Positions 1 to 6,016 of a DNA stretch of 7,620 nt are shown here, piece after piece. The notes under the pieces are model-generated. The model worked only from the letters and a program-made list of their open reading frames with translations. It ran no database searches and had not been told where the DNA came from. The DNA comes from Prosthecobacter sp. GTDB lineage: Bacteria > Verrucomicrobiota > Verrucomicrobiia > Verrucomicrobiales > Verrucomicrobiaceae. The DNA is taken from positions 1-7,620 of the forward strand of contig JAIWOJ010000087.1 of NCBI GenBank assembly GCA_020216965.1, written 5' to 3'. Each line of letters starts with the position of its first letter. The first letter of the stretch is position 1. The translations under genes and the position numbers were made by a program.

Positions 1-560
1 GGACAGGTGTGGATTTCAAACGGCCCACCGGTGGAGCCATCAAACTCAGCCGCAGCATAGAGCCCTGCTTTGACGATATCCGTCACATCTTGATAATGCT
101 CATACACCGTCTGCATGGCACCCAGGGCGAAATCGCGCCCAGAACCGGCGGCCCAGAAGTGGTGAAACTGTTGTGCAGTGCGGTAAGAGTAGAGGGCAAA
201 GATGCCATGGGGGTTGGCAATGAGACCGTAAAACTGCGTGGTCTCGTACTCCTCCCCTTTGTCGGGTAGGGTGGCCATGAAATACTCTGCCTTCATCCAG
301 TGATGGGCGTGCCGGAAGGTTTCAAAAATATGCTCCGTGCTAGAAAAGTTGCGGGGACGTTCTGGGTTTGAAAAGTAGCTATTCAGCACCACGAGGCTGG
401 CTGAGGTGCCTGTGAGGCCGATGTAGGTATCCCCCAGCCGAGCGATTTTCGTTTTGTTCACCACATGATGTGCACGCTGGCGCACGGCTCCGAGAGAACT
501 CATGGTATCGGCGCCGATGCAGGCGACGCCATTTTTCTGGGCGACAACGATGGTGGACAT
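1..560 (-). CDS. Proteasome/HslV-like Ntn-hydrolase peptidase, C-terminus cut by window edge
   Basis: This reading frame starts with ATG at 560 and stays open to the left edge (186 codons visible). It resembles the catalytic subunits of HslV and the proteasome. The protein begins Met-Ser-Thr-Ile-Val, so removing Met would expose Ser as N-terminal nucleophile where HslV has Thr1. Asp18 in the GAD motif matches the catalytic Asp17. Lys38, in KIARL, fits the catalytic Lys33. A Gly-Ser-Gly at 139-141 fits the HslV GSG motif. Near the end, FDGSTGGPFEI (173-183) resembles the proteasome beta D-x-x-S-G-G segment. HslV is about 175 residues, so little should be missing. No HslU-type ATPase is visible. 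The gene follows the membrane protein gene by 33 bases and is probably co-transcribed with it. Upstream of the ATG there is no Shine-Dalgarno-like sequence. Family assignment is fairly secure; substrate and partner are unknown. Confidence 0.8.
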   Translation of the reverse strand, partial: MSTIVVAQKNGVACIGADTMSSLGAVRQRAHHVVNKTKIARLGDTYIGLTGTSASLVVLNSYFSNPERPRNFSSTEHIFETFRHAHHWMKAEYFMATLPDKGEEYETTQFYGLIANPHGIFALYSYRTAQQFHHFWAAGSGRDFALGAMQTVYEHYQDVTDIVKAGLYAAAEFDGSTGGPFEIHTC

Positions 561-593
561 GATGAAAGGAAGGCCGCGACTGTGGACAGCCCG

Positions 594-1343
594 CTAGCCT
601 GCGCAAGCGGCGGCATCTTCCTGGAAGCAGCAAGCCGCAGTCAGTCGCAACTGAGCGATGGCATAGAGCAGGATGAATAGCGCTTGCAGGCATTCTTTCA
701 GCTCACCCATGGCTTGGCCGTAAAAAAGAGGAAGCGTCCCAGGATCCTCTACCATGAGCCGAGGCAGACGCACCAATACGGAGAGCGCTGCCACAGGGGC
801 ACAACCCAGCGGCGGCAAAAGCCACGGAGCAAAGAAATGCTGAAGGCGCGCGCCGGGCAACCGGGCCAGTAGCCCACCCAAGCCGCCTAAGGCCACAGCC
901 AGGGAGAGCGCGGCACTGCACCCATGGCCCAGTAACTCACCAGCTATGCCGCGCAGGTTGTGCAGATTGACCTCACCCTGACGGTTCAAGCTGCGCAATG
1001 GCTCAGGCGTCTGCCAGCCAAAGTAATGTTGCCCCCAACTCACCTCCTCCCCCAAAAAGAAAAAGGCACCACAAGCAAGCCCTAGAAGCCAAATGCGCCA
1101 GAGGCCCGTGCCTCTGCTAGCTGAGAATGAACGGAGAAACAGCACCAGAGCGGCGAGCAAGAGGAGAGCGGTGAGGTTTTCCAGCAGCCCCTGTTCGCGG
1201 TCCAGGCCCGCTTCCCAGTTTAGGGCGGGTAGGGTGAGCGCGAGCGGGTAGGCGGTGAGAGCGATCGGCAGCCACCAGACCAACCACGCCGGCAAGGGTT
1301 GGTCATGGAGGTAGGGGCAGGCTGTCCTTGTGCGGCCAGGCAT
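594..1343 (-). CDS. Uncharacterised polytopic membrane protein with GEE-SWGQ and N-QGE-NLHN motifs
   Basis: From ATG at 1343 this gives 249 residues with about six hydrophobic segments (near 20-41, 54-71, 82-97, 143-160, 171-190 and 219-233), so it is an inner-membrane protein. Segment 3 runs into GEEVSWGQHYFGW (98-110), then TPE (112-114) and NRQGEVNLHN (120-129). I recall this combination from a widespread family of hypothetical membrane proteins with no assigned function. Other acidic residues near membranes are Glu50 and Glu55 before and at segment 2, and Glu214/Glu217 before segment 6. Clustered Glu, His and Asn could form a buried active or binding site; that is inference. A longer in-frame start at 1421 would add 26 residues but overlaps the divergent gene's start, so 1343 is preferred. 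It is probably the first gene of a two-gene unit with the Ntn-hydrolase. Confidence 0.72.
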   Translation of the reverse strand: MPGRTRTACPYLHDQPLPAWLVWWLPIALTAYPLALTLPALNWEAGLDREQGLLENLTALLLLAALVLFLRSFSASRGTGLWRIWLLGLACGAFFFLGEEVSWGQHYFGWQTPEPLRSLNRQGEVNLHNLRGIAGELLGHGCSAALSLAVALGGLGGLLARLPGARLQHFFAPWLLPPLGCAPVAALSVLVRLPRLMVEDPGTLPLFYGQAMGELKECLQALFILLYAIAQLRLTAACCFQEDAAACAG

Positions 1344-1420
1344 GGATAATGGCGGGAGTAAGCACAGCCGTTGAAAATCACAAGACAAGCCTGCGGGCAT
1401 TTGCTCAAGTCCTCTTTCCA
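1344..1420. promoter_or_regulatory. Divergent intergenic region, promoters not resolved
   Basis: These 77 bases separate the start of the membrane protein gene (minus) from the ABC ATPase gene (plus), so promoters for both units should lie here or extend slightly into the coding ends. A TTGAAA at 1371-1376 could be a plus-strand -35, but no credible -10 follows at 16-18 bases. On the minus strand, TTGAGC and TTGTCT boxes likewise lack good partners. No strong palindrome is seen. Confidence 0.35.
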
Positions 1421-2212
1421 ATGTCCTCTGCCCCCTCCTTGCTCCGAGTCCAAAACGCTACCTTCATTCGCGGGGGTAGGCGCATCTTAAAAGGCATCCA
1501 CTGGGAGGTTACGCGCGGTCAGCACTGGTGTGTATTAGGGCCAAATGGCTGTGGCAAGACCTCGCTCATCAATCTGATCACGGGGTATGAGCCTGCGACG
1601 GATGGCCTGATACAAATTGGCAGTGACACCTTCGGCGGAAGTGACTGGCGTGAAGTGCGGAGGCGTGTCGGCCTTGTCACAAACACCCTCACCACCTACC
1701 TAGAGCCTGGTGAGCCCATCCTCCACGTCGTGGCTAGCGGACGTGACGCCAAGCTAAATCTCTGGCAGCCGCCTTCAGCCACCCTAAAAAAGCAGGCCAT
1801 GGGCCTGATCCAAGCCGCTGGCTGTGGCTACCTGAAAAATTCTCTCTGGGGCACCCTATCCCAGGGTGAAAAGCAGAAAATCCTCATCTGCCGTGCCCTG
1901 ATGGCTCAGTTTGACGTTCTCATTTTAGATGAGCCTTGTGCTGGGCTAGATCCCGTCGCGCGCGAACAATTTCTTTCCTGGATGGAGGAGATCAGCACCT
2001 GGCCAGAAGCGCCTTCTCTGGTGATGGTCACGCATCATGTGGAGGAAATTTTGCCCTGCATCACCCACGTTTTACTCTTGCGAGATGGCGCGGTCTTGGC
2101 GCAGGGGAAAAAGGAAAAGACGCTCACCAGCGCAGCCCTAGGTGCCGTCTATGGTGCACCCGTCAGGCTAAGCCGCCGAAAAGGGCGTTATGCTCTCCAG
2201 GTTCTTGCCTGA
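1421..2212 (+). CDS. Orphan ABC transporter-type ATPase
   Basis: This is a single ATP-binding-cassette domain of 263 residues with no transmembrane part. Walker A is GPNGCGKT (40-47), the signature motif is LSQGEKQK (146-153) instead of LSGGQ, Walker B is VLILDEP (166-172), the D-loop is GLD (175-177), and the H-loop is His205 or His206 in VTHH. Where the Q-loop glutamine is expected, after strand VGLV (83-86), the sequence reads TN (87-88), so the usual glutamine seems absent. LSQGE signatures and altered Q-loops occur in YlmA/ModF-like cytoplasmic ABC ATPases, the closest class I recognise. No permease or binding protein is nearby, so transport is not demonstrated. ATG at 1421 was chosen because the fold begins seven residues later (LLRVQNATF); an upstream TTG at 1328 would overlap the divergent gene. 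The dipeptidase gene follows by 46 bases and may be co-transcribed. Confidence 0.85.
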   Translation: MSSAPSLLRVQNATFIRGGRRILKGIHWEVTRGQHWCVLGPNGCGKTSLINLITGYEPATDGLIQIGSDTFGGSDWREVRRRVGLVTNTLTTYLEPGEPILHVVASGRDAKLNLWQPPSATLKKQAMGLIQAAGCGYLKNSLWGTLSQGEKQKILICRALMAQFDVLILDEPCAGLDPVAREQFLSWMEEISTWPEAPSLVMVTHHVEEILPCITHVLLLRDGAVLAQGKKEKTLTSAALGAVYGAPVRLSRRKGRYALQVLA

Positions 2213-2258
2213 TTCCCGCAGAAAAAGAACTGCCAATCACGTTACGCCTTTGCCTCCT

Positions 2259-3332
2259 ATGCTCATCTTTGATGCCCACCTCGACCTTAGCTTAAACGCC
2301 CTCGGCGGTTTCAACCGGGATCTCCGCCTGCCTGTGCATGAGATCCGCCGCCGTGAGGCGGGTATGGTCGGCAAAGGGCGTGCTGCAGGCACCACGGCCT
2401 TTCCTGAAATGCGCCAGGCCCGCGTGGGCATCTGTGTAGCCACCCAGCTCGCAGGCTGTATGCCCGGCGTGTCCCCCATCGCGAATTGGATGTCGCCACA
2501 TCAAGCCTGGGCTGAGACGCAGGGACAATTGGCCTGGTATCGCGCCATGGAAGAGGAGGGGCATCTTTCTCAGGTGCGCACGTTGGCTGAGTTGGATCAC
2601 GCCATCCAGGTATGGGAGGATGGCACCACCCCCGATGCTGAAAAGCCCATTTTTTATATCCTTAGCCTGGAGGGGGCAGATAGCATCCTCACCCCCGGCC
2701 ACCTGGAGCGCTGCTGGGCCCAGGGGCTGCGCGCTCTGGGGCCTGCACACTATGGACGCTGCCGTTATGCGATGGGCCATGATACCCCTGGCGGGCTCAC
2801 CCCAGAGGGACGCGACCTGATCCGCGAGATGGATCGGCTGGGGATGATCCTAGATGTCACCCACTTATCCGATGAGAGCTTTTGGGAGGCGCTAGACCTT
2901 TTTCAGGGGACGATCTGGGCCAGCCACTCCAACTGCCGCGCCCTTGTCCCCGATGTGCGTCAATTCAGCGATGAGCAGATTTTGGCACTGATTGAGCGAG
3001 GTGCTGTGATCGGTGCCGCACTTGACGCCTGGATGATGATCCCAGGCTGGGTGCGTGGCACAACCACGCCGCAAGAGACTGGATTGCTATTGGAGGTCAT
3101 CTGCGATCACATCGACCATGTCTGCCAGCTTGCTGGAAATGCCCTCCATAGCGGCATCGGCACCGATTTAGACGGTGGCTACGGTACCGAGCAGACCCCG
3201 GTAGATCTGGATACCATTGCCGACCTAGCGCGCATCCCCGACATGCTTGCTAGGCGCGGGTACACCCAGGCAGATATAGCGGGTATCATGCACGGAAATT
3301 ACCTCAATCTCCTCCGCCGTGCCTGGGCCTGA
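2259..3332 (+). CDS. M19 family zinc dipeptidase (renal/membrane dipeptidase type)
   Basis: The 357-residue product matches the M19 dipeptidase family, which hydrolyses dipeptides, often with relaxed stereochemistry at the second residue, using a two-zinc centre in a TIM barrel. The metal ligands are all visible: His7 and Asp9 in DAHLD, bridging Glu138 in SLEGADS, His202 in DVTHLS and His223 in ASHSNCR. Asp303 in GTDLDGG matches the catalytic Asp288 of human renal dipeptidase. The C-terminus has the usual HGNYLNLLR segment. No signal peptide is present when translation starts at ATG 2259, so a cytoplasmic location is likely. An in-frame start at 2190 overlaps the upstream ABC gene and adds 23 charged residues without family resemblance. 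Possible roles are recycling of cell-wall or nutrient dipeptides; the substrate cannot be read from sequence. The gene converges on the coiled-coil protein gene, with 23 bases between stops. Confidence 0.92.
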   Translation: MLIFDAHLDLSLNALGGFNRDLRLPVHEIRRREAGMVGKGRAAGTTAFPEMRQARVGICVATQLAGCMPGVSPIANWMSPHQAWAETQGQLAWYRAMEEEGHLSQVRTLAELDHAIQVWEDGTTPDAEKPIFYILSLEGADSILTPGHLERCWAQGLRALGPAHYGRCRYAMGHDTPGGLTPEGRDLIREMDRLGMILDVTHLSDESFWEALDLFQGTIWASHSNCRALVPDVRQFSDEQILALIERGAVIGAALDAWMMIPGWVRGTTTPQETGLLLEVICDHIDHVCQLAGNALHSGIGTDLDGGYGTEQTPVDLDTIADLARIPDMLARRGYTQADIAGIMHGNYLNLLRRAWA

Positions 3333-3355
3333 GTTGGCTTCAGTGCATCCATGCT

Positions 3356-3835
3356 TCACTGAGTGAGAAAAAGGGCGGAGCGCAACTCCTGGGGCAATTC
3401 ACCAGGAAGCACCTTGGTAACACCGCTGGTGGTCGCTATGCTCAGGCCAGAGTCCTCAATTTTCAGGATCCGCACTTGGCCCAGATTTCTGCCAGAGCTA
3501 AGCACGAGCTTGAACTCACGCCCAACGTGAACCTGACGCAGAGCGGCGAGGAGGGCTGCCTTTTCGGCCAATACCTGCTGGCGCGCGTGCTCAAGAGCCT
3601 GTACTTTTTCCTGGGCGGTTTTCAGTTCTGCCTTTTTGGCGTTGATCTTTTCTTTGATGGCCTTGACGGAGCCTGCGGCCTTATACTCAGCTCGGCGTGG
3701 GGCGGAGCTTTTTTCTAGGTCAGCTAGCTGCTGCTGCACAGCCGTCAGCCCCAATTCAGCTTCGTGGAGTTGGTGGTAAAAATACCAGGCAGACATACCA
3801 CCTGCAAAGAGAAGGAGAGCGATGATGTTTTTCAT
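3356..3835 (-). CDS. Membrane-anchored coiled-coil protein with C-terminal beta-rich tail
   Basis: I do not recognise a named family. The 159-residue product starts with a hydrophobic stretch (residues 3-19), an uncleaved anchor or signal segment. A long region rich in Ala, Glu, Lys, Gln and Leu follows (about 22-102), typical of a coiled coil and broken near SSAPRR (43-48). The last 55 residues change character: VGREFKLVLSSGR, then VRILKIEDSGLSIATTSGV and LPGELPQELR, which suggests a small beta domain. Similar tails (glycine, short strands, then LP-x-EL) are common in Verrucomicrobia proteins, from memory. It lies 33 bases after the lipoprotein gene in the same orientation, so the two coiled-coil proteins are likely co-expressed and may act together in the envelope. 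A partial Shine-Dalgarno, GAGG at 3840-3843, stands four bases before the ATG. Confidence 0.7.
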   Translation of the reverse strand: MKNIIALLLFAGGMSAWYFYHQLHEAELGLTAVQQQLADLEKSSAPRRAEYKAAGSVKAIKEKINAKKAELKTAQEKVQALEHARQQVLAEKAALLAALRQVHVGREFKLVLSSGRNLGQVRILKIEDSGLSIATTSGVTKVLPGELPQELRSALFLTQ

Positions 3836-3868
3836 AATGCCTCAATCATGATTCTGTATGATCTGCCC

Positions 3869-4246
3869 TCATTTGATTTGGCGGGGATCTCTAGCCTTCA
3901 GCGCCTGGAGGTTGGCCTTTGCGGTCTCAAGGGCGGCTTGGGCGTCCTCAATGGCTTTGTCTGTGGCAACGATTTCCTGCTCTAGAGCTGCCAGTTCCCT
4001 GGCGAGCTCTACGGCGTAGCGCTTTGCTCCAGCCTCACCCTCTCCGGCATAAGCTGGAATGCTTTGCCGGTATTGTGCCATGCTAGTATCCATGTGAAAG
4101 ACCTCTTGCTGAAGCTGCTGGAGTTTTTCCTGCAGCATCGCGGTTTCCTTGCGGGTCTTCTCTAGCTTCTCACATCCGGTCAGAAGAAGCACAGCGAGAA
4201 ACGGAATCAGCCGAGGGAACAGGGATTTGGAGGAAGTGGGCTGCAT
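3869..4246 (-). CDS. Small coiled-coil lipoprotein
   Basis: The 125-residue product has a type II signal sequence: basic N-terminus (Lys7, Arg12), hydrophobic core PFLAVLLL (15-22) and lipobox LLTGC with Cys25 as the lipidated residue. Glu26 at position +2 is not the Asp inner-membrane retention signal of Enterobacteria, so outer-membrane placement is likely. The mature part is nearly all helix-forming: EKLEKTRKETAMLQEKLQQLQQEVF (26-50, shown only as a region of heptad leucines and glutamines) and 76-118 are predicted coiled coils, separated by a Pro/Gly-containing linker (QSIPAYAGEGEAG, 61-73). There is no enzyme motif. It is the first gene of a two-gene unit with the anchored coiled-coil protein, behind a strong promoter. 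It could be a structural or scaffold lipoprotein; the function is unknown. Confidence 0.78.
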   Translation of the reverse strand: MQPTSSKSLFPRLIPFLAVLLLTGCEKLEKTRKETAMLQEKLQQLQQEVFHMDTSMAQYRQSIPAYAGEGEAGAKRYAVELARELAALEQEIVATDKAIEDAQAALETAKANLQALKARDPRQIK

Positions 4247-4277
4247 TGCGTGTTGTTAATCTTGAATATTTCTAAGG

Positions 4278-4306
4278 ATCGTATGAAGACGCCGATGCAG
4301 TGTCAA
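4278..4306 (-). promoter_or_regulatory. Sigma-70-type promoter for the lipoprotein/coiled-coil unit
   Basis: Read on the minus strand, a perfect -35 box TTGACA (4306-4301) is followed by a 17-base spacer and a -10 box TACGAT (4283-4278, four of six matches to TATAAT). A start point near 4271 would leave a leader of about 25 bases before the ATG at 4246, with no Shine-Dalgarno. Spacing and position upstream of the lipoprotein gene make this the best promoter in the window. It is read by eye and not tested. Confidence 0.7.
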
Positions 4307-4381
4307 GATAGCTGAACTGTCAGGAAAAGAGGTTGCTGATCCTTGGCAGATTCGTAACAGTCTGCACTTCAGCACCCGCCC
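4307..4381. promoter_or_regulatory. Upstream region of the hydrolase operon, no clear promoter
   Basis: This is the rest of the divergent gap, between the -35 box of the lipoprotein promoter and the ATG of the alpha/beta hydrolase. Plus-strand candidates such as TTGCTG or TTGGCA in the 4330-4360 stretch lack a convincing -10 box at the right distance. No Shine-Dalgarno precedes the ATG at 4382. The hydrolase promoter must be weak, non-sigma-70, or overlap the lipoprotein promoter. Confidence 0.3.
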
Positions 4382-5251
4382 ATGGAATATTCTGGTGAAG
4401 GCCATCCTCGAACTCTGCCGCTCGACCGAAATCGGGAGCTGCTGAAGACTGCGCGTGAGGAGACTTATAAGGTGATCGGTGATACAAGCCTCTCAGCTTA
4501 CATTTGGGAGCCGCCGGCAGATAAAGCACCTGCGTATCCGAAATCTGTAGCAGCCTTTTTTTTTAGCAGTAGCTGGGACAATGGTCAGGTAGCGCAATTT
4601 GCGCCTCACTGCGTGTATTTCGCCTCGCGTGGGATGATGACGATGGCCTTTGACTACCGCGTCTCCAGCCGTCACAAAGCTGGGCCGCTGGAGGCGATGG
4701 CGGATGCGCGGTCAGCCATCCGTTGGCTCAGGCTAAATGCGATCGAGCTTGGCATCAACCCCGGCAAAATCGTCGCCGTCGGCGGCAGTGGTGGCGCTCA
4801 CGCCGTAGCCTCAGCCGCCATGCTGCGCAAATTTGATGACCCATCAGATAGCACAGACATCAGCCCTGTGCCGAACGCGCTGATTCTCTTCAATCCTATC
4901 CTGGACACGACCAAAAAGGGCTTTGGCCTAGAGCGCTTTCCTGACGCGGCGGTGGCAAAAGAGGCCAACTTGCTCCGCGCCATTGAGGCCGGACTCCCTC
5001 CCATGCTCATCATGCATGGCACTGCGGACCGCGTGGCTCCTTTCACAGCCAGCTATGAATTGGCAAAAAAATCATCCAAGAAGAAAAACATCTGCCGTCT
5101 GATCGAATTTGAGGGCCAGGGACATGGCTTCTTCAATTTCAATCTCTCCTTTGAAATGTACGAAGCAACGCTGATGCAGATGGACGAGTTTCTCGTGGAG
5201 CTTGGTTTTATTGAGCCCGACCCAGAAGCAGGCTTGGGCAAGATCGAATAA
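4382..5251 (+). CDS. Alpha/beta hydrolase, esterase-like, with altered oxyanion-hole motif
   Basis: The 289-residue product has the alpha/beta hydrolase layout: nucleophile elbow GGSGG (134-138, Ser136), acid Asp216 in HGTAD, and His248 in GQGHGFFNF. Around these, ASRGMMTMAFDYRV (81-94), ADARSAIRWLR (107-117), LGINP (123-127) and PNALILFNPILD (164-175) match a subfamily frequent in Planctomycetes and Verrucomicrobia, often annotated as esterase/lipase or acetylxylan-esterase-like. In that subfamily strand 3 normally ends in FFFGGGW, the oxyanion hole; here it reads FFFSSSW (59-65). The elbow is also unusual, with GGSGGAHAVA for the common GGSAGGHLAA. The triad is intact, so activity is possible but uncertain. 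There is no signal peptide, so it is probably cytoplasmic. The first gene of three in close order, 37 bases before the metallopeptidase. Substrate unknown. Confidence 0.88.
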   Translation: MEYSGEGHPRTLPLDRNRELLKTAREETYKVIGDTSLSAYIWEPPADKAPAYPKSVAAFFFSSSWDNGQVAQFAPHCVYFASRGMMTMAFDYRVSSRHKAGPLEAMADARSAIRWLRLNAIELGINPGKIVAVGGSGGAHAVASAAMLRKFDDPSDSTDISPVPNALILFNPILDTTKKGFGLERFPDAAVAKEANLLRAIEAGLPPMLIMHGTADRVAPFTASYELAKKSSKKKNICRLIEFEGQGHGFFNFNLSFEMYEATLMQMDEFLVELGFIEPDPEAGLGKIE

Positions 5252-5288
5252 GCCCGAGCGTCGGGCAGGAGACAGCCCCTATCCACCC

Positions 5289-5999
5289 ATGCTGTTGCTG
5301 CCTATCCTCGTTTTGGCCGTTTGCCTCGGTGTCTGCAATTGGGCTGCGAGCCGTTATCAGACCATGCTGCAAGAGGCAGGTCGGGAAAAAGCACCTACAG
5401 CCCACACAGGCGCGGAAATCGCCCAGCTCTTTCTGAACTACCAAGGGGCGGAGGGCGTGGAGATCATGGAGCACGCGGGCGTGATCACGAACTACTATGA
5501 ACCGCGCCGCCGAAGGCTCTTTCTGGCACCCACCGTGGCTGCTGGCACCAGCTTGGCGGATTGGACGCTCGCACTGCATGAAGCTGGGCACGCCGCTGCT
5601 GAGGGTGAAGAGACGGATGATCTGAAATGGCGTCAGACGGTGATCAAGCTGTGCCGTTACGCGCCGATGTTGGCACTCATCCTGGCTCTGGGAGCCATGA
5701 TTTTACTGAAAATGCCCGGTCGCTTCATCCTGATAGGCTTGCCCGCCATCTGTTTTATCCTGCTTCTGCTGAATCTGGGCACCCTCTCTGAAGAGTTTCG
5801 TGCAAATCGGCGGCTATCTCGTTTTTTGGATAAGCATCTGAATCGTAACCCAGCTGCCCGGCAGACGCTGGAGGAGCATCTTCGCCGTGCCGCCATGCGC
5901 GAGGTTGGTGACCTCATTTCTTCCCCGCGTTATTTTTTTCTCAGTGCCATTCCGGGCACGGGGATGGCACGCCCAAGCGGACGCCCAAAAACTGGCTGA
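5289..5999 (+). CDS. YugP-type (Zn_protease_2-like) membrane zinc metallopeptidase
   Basis: From ATG 5289 the product is 236 residues. An N-terminal hydrophobic segment (1-21) is followed by a soluble part with HEAGHA (97-102): His97 and His101 as zinc ligands, Glu98 as catalytic base. Two further membrane segments (about 125-141 and 146-163) precede LSEEFRANRR (166-175), where Glu168 or Glu169 would be the third ligand. The order, including ITNYYEPRRRRLFLAP (66-81) before HEAGH, fits the YugP family, which has a conserved TDHYDP-type segment and an EF-x-A-x-R motif. The family's biological substrates are poorly known; a role in membrane protein turnover is possible. The in-frame start at 5202 overlaps the hydrolase gene and adds 29 residues ahead of the natural signal-like segment, so it was rejected. 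An AGGAGA (5267-5272) lies 16 bases upstream, too far for a normal Shine-Dalgarno. Confidence 0.82.
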   Translation: MLLLPILVLAVCLGVCNWAASRYQTMLQEAGREKAPTAHTGAEIAQLFLNYQGAEGVEIMEHAGVITNYYEPRRRRLFLAPTVAAGTSLADWTLALHEAGHAAAEGEETDDLKWRQTVIKLCRYAPMLALILALGAMILLKMPGRFILIGLPAICFILLLLNLGTLSEEFRANRRLSRFLDKHLNRNPAARQTLEEHLRRAAMREVGDLISSPRYFFLSAIPGTGMARPSGRPKTG

Positions 6000-6016
6000 C
6001 ACTCAAAGCCTTGAAA

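Noticed and set aside
9..680. Plus-strand open frames opposite the Ntn-hydrolase and the 3' end of the membrane protein gene.
   Set aside because: They lack recognisable motifs and lie antisense to a well-supported gene; they look like shadows.
1371..1399. TTGAAA box as a plus-strand promoter for the ABC gene.
   Set aside because: No -10-like hexamer lies at the right distance.
1328..1420. Upstream TTG start extending the ABC ATPase by 31 residues.
   Set aside because: The extra residues resemble nothing in the family and would overlap the divergent membrane protein start; ATG 1421 fits the fold.
2292..2780. Long minus-strand open frame inside the dipeptidase gene.
   Set aside because: The opposite strand carries intact M19 zinc-ligand motifs, so this is an antisense shadow.
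3340..3362. Imperfect hairpin TCAGT-GCA...TGC-TTC-ACTGA between the convergent dipeptidase and coiled-coil genes, a possible shared terminator.
   Set aside because: The stem is short and bulged, and no T tract follows on either strand, so it is not a convincing intrinsic terminator.
5202..5288. Earlier start for the zinc metallopeptidase overlapping the hydrolase gene.
   Set aside because: It adds a polar stretch before the natural hydrophobic N-terminus at 5289.
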